64,000 nt of DNA, taken from the NCBI RefSeq assembly GCF_900067135.1, contig NZ_FJUR01000001.1, forward strand, positions 1,429,501 through 1,493,500, given 5' to 3'. The translations under genes were made by a program, and so were the position numbers. Below are positions 56,276-64,000 of this stretch, in pieces. The notes beneath the pieces are model-generated. The model saw nothing but the letters and a program-made list of their open reading frames with translations. It was not told the origin of the DNA and made no database searches. The first letter of the stretch is position 1. Each line of letters opens with the position of its first letter. Source of the stretch: Rhizobium sp. 9140. GTDB taxonomy: Bacteria; Pseudomonadota; Alphaproteobacteria; Rhizobiales; Rhizobiaceae.

Positions 56276-56591
56276 CGAGGGGTGACATCGTCACGGTCGC
56301 AATGCCGCGAGACTTCGGCAAGCCAAGGCCCGCCCTTGTTATCCAGGTCGTTTCGCGGAAACGGGCATCGTCACCATCATGCTCATATCCAGTACGCTGG
56401 TCGATGCCCCGCTCATCCGGACGACGGTTCTTCCGTCACCGGAGAACGGTCTTCGCAAGCCATCCCAAGTCATGATCGACAAGACGATGTCGGTAAGGAG
56501 AGGTAGACTTGGCCCGGTCTTTGGCCGGCTCGAGACCGAGAACATAATCGCGGTTACACGCTCGCTCGCTGTTTTTCTCGGAATCGCGTGA
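56272..56591 (+). pseudogene. mazF: Toxin mazF, frameshifted
   Basis: The gene starts MTRGDIVTVAMPRDFGKPRP and reads ALVIQV in frame one. The MazF sequence then continues in another frame as FAETGIVTIMLISSTLVDAP (from 56352) and runs to the normal end PVFGRLETENIIAVTRSLAV at 56591. The change of frame at about 56347-56351 fits loss of one base. MazF is an endoribonuclease cutting single-stranded RNA. As written it would be truncated. The total length, 106 residues after repair, matches intact MazF. Confidence 0.87.
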
Positions 56592-56679
56592 GCCGCGCTG
56601 TTTTCGCGTGAATATACGTGTCGTCATGGTTATCTCGGCGAGCTATGCAGGAGTGTACTTCATTTCTGTCTGGCATCGA

Positions 56680-57219
56680 CTAAGTGTGCTGACCGTTAAA
56701 CTCTCTCGCCAAAAGTCCCATAATAATATCGTCATGCCAGCGCCCATCGACGAAGGCGGTCTCGCGTTCCCGCCCTTCAATCACGAACCCGCACTTTTCA
56801 TAAGCTCTGACTGCCCGTGTATTGAATTCAAGAACTCGGATTCCTATCCGATGTAAATGCAAATCCGTGAAGGCATGCATCAGCACGAGCCGAATGGCTT
56901 TGCTTCCCAAGCCTTTCCCCAACATGTCCCGATCGAAAATTCCGATTGCCATTGAGGCGTGGCGGTCTGCAAGATTGAAATTGTCCAATCTGATTTCACC
57001 GACGAAGCGATGCTCAATCTCGATGACCCACGCATGCTGATGCCTAGCGATATCATGCAGCCACAGATCGGCATCATTTTTTAGAAAAGACCTCACATCA
57101 ATGTGGCTCACGCCGAACATTCTCATGATATCGGGGTCATTTCCCAAAGCGAGGCGAGCCTTGGCATCCCTCCTGATCGCAGGGCGCAATTCTATGTTGT
57201 TTCCGAAGAGGTGCACCAT
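56680..57219 (-). CDS. GNAT family N-acetyltransferase (RimJ/RimL-like)
   Basis: A 179-residue acetyltransferase. The acetyl-CoA loop is in DRDMLGKGLGSKAIRLVLMH (Q/R-x-x-G-x-G/A type). The C-terminal YEKCGFVIEGRERET is typical of RimJ/RimL-type proteins that acetylate N-terminal residues or small amines. The codon use and lower GC differ from its neighbours, and it is next to the broken mazF, which suggests a small transferred patch at 56.0-57.2 kb. The target is unknown. Confidence 0.85.
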   Translation of the reverse strand: MVHLFGNNIELRPAIRRDAKARLALGNDPDIMRMFGVSHIDVRSFLKNDADLWLHDIARHQHAWVIEIEHRFVGEIRLDNFNLADRHASMAIGIFDRDMLGKGLGSKAIRLVLMHAFTDLHLHRIGIRVLEFNTRAVRAYEKCGFVIEGRERETAFVDGRWHDDIIMGLLAREFNGQHT

Positions 57220-57321
57220 GAACTGCGCCGATGGTTGGAACGTTTATCCGATCGATAGATCCTAGCAGACTTTCTTCGACCTCACAGTTCCAAACAGCTT
57301 CAGCCTTGGCCACTAGACTAG

Positions 57322-57347
57322 AAAAGGGCGGCCCTTTCGGACCGCCC
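57322..57347 (-). terminator. Terminator of groEL
   Basis: On the minus strand GGGCGGTCC pairs with GGGCCGCCC (one wobble) around GAAA, followed by TTTT, 30 bp past the groEL stop codon. Confidence 0.92.
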
Positions 57348-57376
57348 TCCATTCCATCCAATCCTTATCGGATGGA

Positions 57377-59044
<1,668 letters not shown>

Positions 59045-59078
59045 TTAAGTGTCGTCGGATTGTGCAAAGGACCTGCCG

Positions 59079-59120
59079 GAGGCAGAGCCGATATCATGCA
59101 ATGAGGCAGAGCCGATATCA
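59079..59120. repeat. Tandem 18-bp repeat in the groES-groEL gap
   Basis: The sequence GAGGCAGAGCCGATATCA occurs at 59079-59096 and again at 59103-59120, with 24-bp period. The second copy ends exactly on the groES stop codon. It looks like a small tandem duplication of the gene end. Confidence 0.85.
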
Positions 59121-59414
59121 GGCGATAACGCCCATGATGTCGGATTCCTTCATGATCAACAGGTCTTCGCCGTTGAGCTTGACTTCGGTGCCCGACCACT
59201 TGCCGAACAGGATGCGGTCGCCGGCCTTGACGTCCAAAGGAACGATCTTGCCGCTGTCGTCACGCGCGCCGGAACCGACGGCGACGATTTCGCCTTCCTG
59301 CGGCTTTTCCTTGGCGGTGTCGGGAATGATGATGCCGCCCTTGGTCTTGGCTTCGGACTCGACGCGACGTACGACGACGCGGTCGTGCAGGGGGCGGAAG
59401 GTAGTGCTTGTCAT
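59118..59414 (-). CDS. groS: Co-chaperonin GroES
   Basis: A 98-residue heptameric lid for GroEL. The start [20 protein letters not shown], the mobile loop [20 protein letters not shown] and the end ESDIMGVIA are typical. The gene is preceded by a CIRCE operator and followed by groEL after 103 bp. Confidence 0.97.
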   Translation of the reverse strand: MTSTTFRPLHDRVVVRRVESEAKTKGGIIIPDTAKEKPQEGEIVAVGSGARDDSGKIVPLDVKAGDRILFGKWSGTEVKLNGEDLLIMKESDIMGVIA

Positions 59415-59467
59415 TGTCTTTTCCCTCGATCAAATGACGCTGGGATCTCATAGGATCCATCGGTCTG

Positions 59468-59494
59468 TTAGCACTCCGGTAGGTCGAGTGCTAG
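59468..59494 (-). promoter_or_regulatory. CIRCE operator for HrcA
   Basis: TTAGCACTC (59468-59476), nine bases, GAGTGCTAG (59486-59494). Only the last base departs from the consensus inverted repeat. HrcA binds this to repress groESL, and heat shock relieves it. Confidence 0.93.
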
Positions 59495-59686
59495 CAAGGC
59501 TGAGATAAGCACGGTTTCTGTCGGAGTCAAGATTGGCGTCCATCATTTATGTCGAGCAGCATTTCTGTCCGCTGTCTGTCACATGACCATCGTAGAGACG
59601 GTCTGCGACACGGGTGAGACGCGCGTCGCAAGGGGTCGATCGATCGTTGTCAGAACGAATCGGACGGGATAAGGCGCGGGGGGACG

Positions 59687-61054
<1,368 letters not shown>

Positions 61055-61178
61055 GACGCCGGGGCGCGCAATTTACAGAGGAATGCGGCGGATAAGCGAT
61101 GCGATTGCCGCGTTTAGGCTTGTCTTTTGGCGACGTCCTTGCGATGTCAGCCGGGAGAAGTCTCAACGGGAAGCCTGC

Positions 61179-62027
61179 ATGGCCGTTCGCATCAACAGCT
61201 TTCGTGACATCGCGAGCCGCTATGACGTGGTGCTATGTGACGTCTGGGGCGTCCTTCACAATGGCGTTGCGGCCTTTCGCTCGGCCTGCGAAGCGCTGAC
61301 GGACGCGCGCAGCCGCGGCCTCACCGTCGTTCTCGTCACCAATTCGCCCCGCCCGCATCCCGGCGTTATCGTCCAGATCCGCGGGCTCGGCGTGCCCGAT
61401 ACCGCCTACGACCGCATCGTCACCTCGGGCGATGTCACCCGTGCGCTGATCGCCGCCGGCCCGAAGAAAATCTACTTCATCGGCTCCGATCGCGATTTCC
61501 CGCTGCTGGCTGGCCTGGGCGTCGATATCGTCGCCTCCGAAGATGCCGAGATCGTCGTCTGCGCCGGGTTCTTCGATGACGAGACCGAGACGCCGGACGA
61601 TTATCGCGCCACGCTCTCGGTTCTGGCCAAGCGCAAGCTGCCCTTCATCTGCGCCAACCCGGATCTCGTGGTCGAGCGGGGCGACCGGCTGATCCCCTGC
61701 GCCGGCGCCATCGCCAAGCTCTATGAGGAGCTGGGCGGCGAGGCCCGCATTGCCGGCAAGCCGCACAAGCCGATCTATCGTGCGGCGCTCGCCGAAGCCA
61801 AAGGTGTCCGCGGCACGCTGGAAGGTGCCCGCGTCATCGCCATCGGCGATGGCATGCCGACCGACGTTCGCGGCGCGCAGTACAGCGGCATCGACGTTCT
61901 CTACATCAGCGCGGGTATTCATGGAGCCGAATACATGACCGGCGAAAAAACCGATGAGGCGAAACTCGCCGCCTTCCTCAAGAAGGAGGGCGCAACGCCG
62001 AAATGGTGGATGCCCCGGCTCGCGTGA
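61179..62027 (+). CDS. TIGR01459 family HAD-type hydrolase
   Basis: A 282-residue HAD-superfamily (class IIA, NagD-like) phosphatase. Motif I is DVVLCDVWGVLHNG (residues 13-26), and motif II is VVLVTNSPRP. Motif III/IV lies in GKPHKPIYRAAL and VIAIGDGMPTDVRGA. The alphaproteobacterial TIGR01459 group is often encoded next to ribF, as here; a link to flavin metabolism is inferred. The gap to ribF is one base. ATG 61179 follows GGGAAG. Confidence 0.87.
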   Translation: MAVRINSFRDIASRYDVVLCDVWGVLHNGVAAFRSACEALTDARSRGLTVVLVTNSPRPHPGVIVQIRGLGVPDTAYDRIVTSGDVTRALIAAGPKKIYFIGSDRDFPLLAGLGVDIVASEDAEIVVCAGFFDDETETPDDYRATLSVLAKRKLPFICANPDLVVERGDRLIPCAGAIAKLYEELGGEARIAGKPHKPIYRAALAEAKGVRGTLEGARVIAIGDGMPTDVRGAQYSGIDVLYISAGIHGAEYMTGEKTDEAKLAAFLKKEGATPKWWMPRLA

Positions 62028-62028
62028 C

Positions 62029-63009
62029 ATGACAGTCTTTCACCGCAACGAGACGAAAAATCCCTTGCCGGCTGCCCTCCACGGCGGCGTCATCGCCATC
62101 GGCAATTTCGATGGCGTGCATCGCGGTCACCAGTCGGTGCTCGATCGGGCGCTGGCCGAGGCCCGTGCGCTCGGCGTCCCCGCGCTCGTGCTGACCTTCG
62201 AGCCGCACCCCCGCGCCGTCTTCCGGCCCGACGAGCCCGTCTTCCGCCTGACGCCAGCGCCGCTGAAAGCCCGCATCCTCGAAGGCATGGGCTTTGCCGC
62301 CGTCATCGAATATCCGTTCGATCGCAGCTTCTCGCAGGTGTCGGCGCATGATTTCATCCGTGACGTGCTGATGGACTGGCTGAAGGCCGGCCATGTCGTC
62401 ACCGGGTTCGACTTCCATTTCGGCAAGGGCCGGGAAGGCGGCCCCGCCTTCCTGATGAAGGCCGGCACGGACAACGGCTTCGGCGTGACGCTGGTCGATG
62501 CCTTTCGCGACGAAAACGCCGACGTCATCTCGTCCAGCCGTGTCCGCGGTCTGCTCGTGGAAGGCGACGTGGCGCAGGCGGCCGGCCTGCTCGGCTATCG
62601 CTATACGGTGGAGGCGGAGGTTATCGGCGGCAAGCGGCTCGGCCGCACGCTCGGCTATCCCACGGCCAATATGCGCCTCGACCCCGGCGTCTGCCTGAAA
62701 AACGGCATCTACGCCGTCCGCTTCCGTCGCGCCGACGGCTCCCTGCACGATGCCGTCGCCAGCTTCGGCCGCCGCCCGACCGTGACCAGCGATGGCGAGG
62801 CCCTGCTCGAAACATTCCTGTTCGACTTTTCCGGCGACCTTTACGGCGAAATCGCCTCCGTCTCCTTCTTCGGCCACCTGCGCGACGAGCTGAAGTTCGA
62901 CGGCCTCGACCCGCTGATCGTCCAGATGAAGCAGGACGACGCGGAGGCCCGCGCGCTTCTCGCCGGCGTGACCCCGCTCAGCGGGATCGATATGGGGCTG
63001 TGTTTCTAG
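62029..63009 (+). CDS. ribF: Bifunctional riboflavin kinase/FAD synthetase
   Basis: A 326-residue enzyme that makes FMN from riboflavin, then FAD. The N-terminal adenylyltransferase domain (about 1-180) has AIGNFDGVHRGHQSVLDRAL and ISSSRVRGLL. The C-terminal kinase domain (about 195-325) has KRLGRTLGYPTANM and GIYAVRF. ATG 62029 directly follows the HAD gene stop, and the two are coupled. The ileS gene lies downstream on the same strand, the classic ribF-ileS neighbourhood. Confidence 0.95.
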   Translation: MTVFHRNETKNPLPAALHGGVIAIGNFDGVHRGHQSVLDRALAEARALGVPALVLTFEPHPRAVFRPDEPVFRLTPAPLKARILEGMGFAAVIEYPFDRSFSQVSAHDFIRDVLMDWLKAGHVVTGFDFHFGKGREGGPAFLMKAGTDNGFGVTLVDAFRDENADVISSSRVRGLLVEGDVAQAAGLLGYRYTVEAEVIGGKRLGRTLGYPTANMRLDPGVCLKNGIYAVRFRRADGSLHDAVASFGRRPTVTSDGEALLETFLFDFSGDLYGEIASVSFFGHLRDELKFDGLDPLIVQMKQDDAEARALLAGVTPLSGIDMGLCF

Positions 63010-63055
63010 AGTTTGCCGTCGTAGCCGGCATCTTTCAGGTAGAACCCGTCCGGCA

Positions 63056-63304
63056 TCAGGCCGCGACCGGCAGGATGGGTGCTTGCCAGACGATTGCGGG
63101 GATCAGGCCCTTCAGAGGTGTCGTTGCCAGTTCCGGCAGCGAGATATGATTGTTGACGATCAACGCGATGGCCGCGTCCGCCATGATGGCCTGAAAGGCG
63201 TCGAGATCGTCGGCTTCGATATGCAGGCCCTCGATGTCGCTTTCGGAAATGAAAACCCCGGCTTCAGCATCCCAAACGGCCCTCACGAAGAACGTACGTT
63301 TCAT
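63056..63304 (-). CDS. DUF1902 (HicB-like) small protein
   Basis: An 82-residue protein with the DUF1902 pattern FFVRAVWDAEAGVFISESDI followed by EGLHIEADDLDAF. DUF1902 resembles the partial RNase H fold of HicB antitoxins. ATG 63304 overlaps the stop of the upstream Phd gene (ATGA), which supports this start over the ATG six bases earlier. It forms a two-gene unit; no HicA-like toxin is present. It may itself be a regulator or an orphan partner. Confidence 0.78.
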   Translation of the reverse strand: MKRTFFVRAVWDAEAGVFISESDIEGLHIEADDLDAFQAIMADAAIALIVNNHISLPELATTPLKGLIPAIVWQAPILPVAA

Positions 63305-63591
63305 GCCCATGATCCTCCCAGTTCGACGTCCCGTCCCCGGTCGTCTTCCCGCTCGATATCGAGGTCGAACCCGTGATGACCAAGTCCTTCCATGAACTCC
63401 AAGAAGCTTTGCCGTGGTTGAGATCCGGTCAGCCGCTCGTGCTCCTCGACGCTGATGACGACGACGCTGTCGCGACCTCGCACCGTAACGCGTTGCGGAC
63501 CTTCGCTTCGCGCGCGCCGGACGACTTCGCTGAAGCGCGCTTTTGCGTCCTCCAGTTTCCAGGTCGGGGGCTTTGCGAGATCCTTGGCCAT
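63301..63591 (-). CDS. Phd/YefM-type antitoxin
   Basis: A 96-residue protein with the Phd/YefM fold, visible as WKLEDAKARFSEVVRRARSE then RVTVRGRDSVVVISVEEHER. Members bind DNA and neutralise Doc, RelE/ParE or VapC-like toxins. The C-terminus (GHHGFDLDIEREDDRGRDVE) is acidic, as expected for the toxin-binding arm. It is coupled to the DUF1902 gene and has no recognisable toxin partner. Confidence 0.85.
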   Translation of the reverse strand: MAKDLAKPPTWKLEDAKARFSEVVRRARSEGPQRVTVRGRDSVVVISVEEHERLTGSQPRQSFLEFMEGLGHHGFDLDIEREDDRGRDVELGGSWA

Positions 63592-63887
63592 GGAATAACT
63601 CCCATCTCGTCAGATGGTCAGAATAGCGGAGCAGACCCGTAAAGTCCATTCGCTGCGTGCGGACGCCCCCTTCCATTCCGCTGTAAAAACCCTTAGACAA
63701 CGGGCCATCATGACACACATGCGGCTTGCGTCTTCCCTGCGAATTATCGGCCCGGCCTTCCGCGCGCGCTAAGCGGCCGGACGGTCCGGGTTTAAAGCAC
63801 TTGCGCCGCCGCAGGGCTTGCACGCCCCGCGCGTCTGTTTCCTGCCCCGACATCGCGCTTCCCCAGCGCCAGAGAATGATGGCCGAC

Positions 63888-64000
63888 ATGACCGAGACCG
63901 CCCAGACTTTCGACTATTCCAAGACCCTCTATCTGCCCGAAACCGAATTTCCCATGCGCGCCGGCCTGCCGCAGAAGGAGCCGGAGATGGTGGCCCGCTG
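63888..64000 (+). CDS. ileS: Isoleucyl-tRNA synthetase, N-terminal fragment
   Basis: The last 113 bases encode MTETAQTFDYSKTLYLPETE followed by FPMRAGLPQKEPEMVAR, the start of rhizobial IleS. The gene runs off the window. In-frame ATGs at 63876 and 63879 are also possible starts; 63888 fits the family N-terminus best. It lies downstream of ribF in the usual order, with the divergent Phd/DUF1902 unit inserted between them. Confidence 0.88.
   Translation, partial: MTETAQTFDYSKTLYLPETEFPMRAGLPQKEPEMVAR

Noticed and set aside
56347..56352. Programmed ribosomal frameshift in mazF
   Set aside because: There is no slippery heptamer at the junction, and MazF proteins are normally made from one frame, so a single-base loss is simpler.

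Overview
This GC-rich window comes from the chromosome of an alphaproteobacterium of the Rhizobiaceae (Rhizobium/Agrobacterium/Shinella/Ensifer group). The evidence is the rirA-dppABCDF order, a divergent oxyR-katA pair, a PhyR/NepR general stress system with GGAAC-N16/17-CGTT promoters, short-form HisG with HisZ, a plant-type glutamate-cysteine ligase, a DUF1476 protein, and a RIME-like palindromic repeat. It is mostly chromosomal housekeeping DNA. I see no prophage, insertion sequence, CRISPR array or conjugation gene.

Layout. 1-12 kb: the end of mmsA/iolA, the iron regulator rirA (with a palindrome over its -35 box), a single-domain response regulator, a LuxR solo, the dipeptide/ALA-type ABC transporter dppABCDF, and a PepSY protein followed by a two-component system. 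12-23 kb: a stress region with phyR, nepR, and many very small membrane, lipoprotein, PRC-barrel and BON proteins. 23-33 kb: tRNA-Gln(CUG), an exopolyphosphatase with an unusual disordered N-terminus, rlmE, an efflux pump, guaB and bdhA. 33-45 kb: oxyR/katA, a xanthine/urate-type permease broken by a stop codon, a LysR regulator with a divergent DUF1127 gene, gshA, rsmE, a phosphate transporter and a Nudix hydrolase. 45-56 kb: a GntR regulator, two L,D-transpeptidases, tag, a possible copper pair, hisS-hisZ-hisG, a GST and a ferredoxin reductase. 56-64 kb: mazE with a frameshifted mazF, a GNAT, groES-groEL behind a CIRCE element, a chromate transporter, a HAD phosphatase, ribF, a Phd/DUF1902 pair, and the start of ileS.

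The most coherent system is the general stress response. Nine perfect GGAAC-N16/17-CGTT promoters, the EcfG sigma-factor signature, lie in intergenic DNA. Each points at a small gene: eight lie between 12.3 and 23.1 kb and one is at 56 kb. PhyR and NepR are encoded at 13.9-15.1 kb, but the sigma gene ecfG, usually next to them, is not in this window. One of the nine promoters drives a 66-residue protein that aligns without gaps to the NepR core, so it may be a second, sigma-induced anti-sigma factor or PhyR ligand.

Two genes are clearly damaged: the NCS2 permease (in-frame TAA at a position expected to encode the substrate-binding glutamate) and mazF (single-base frameshift beside an intact mazE).
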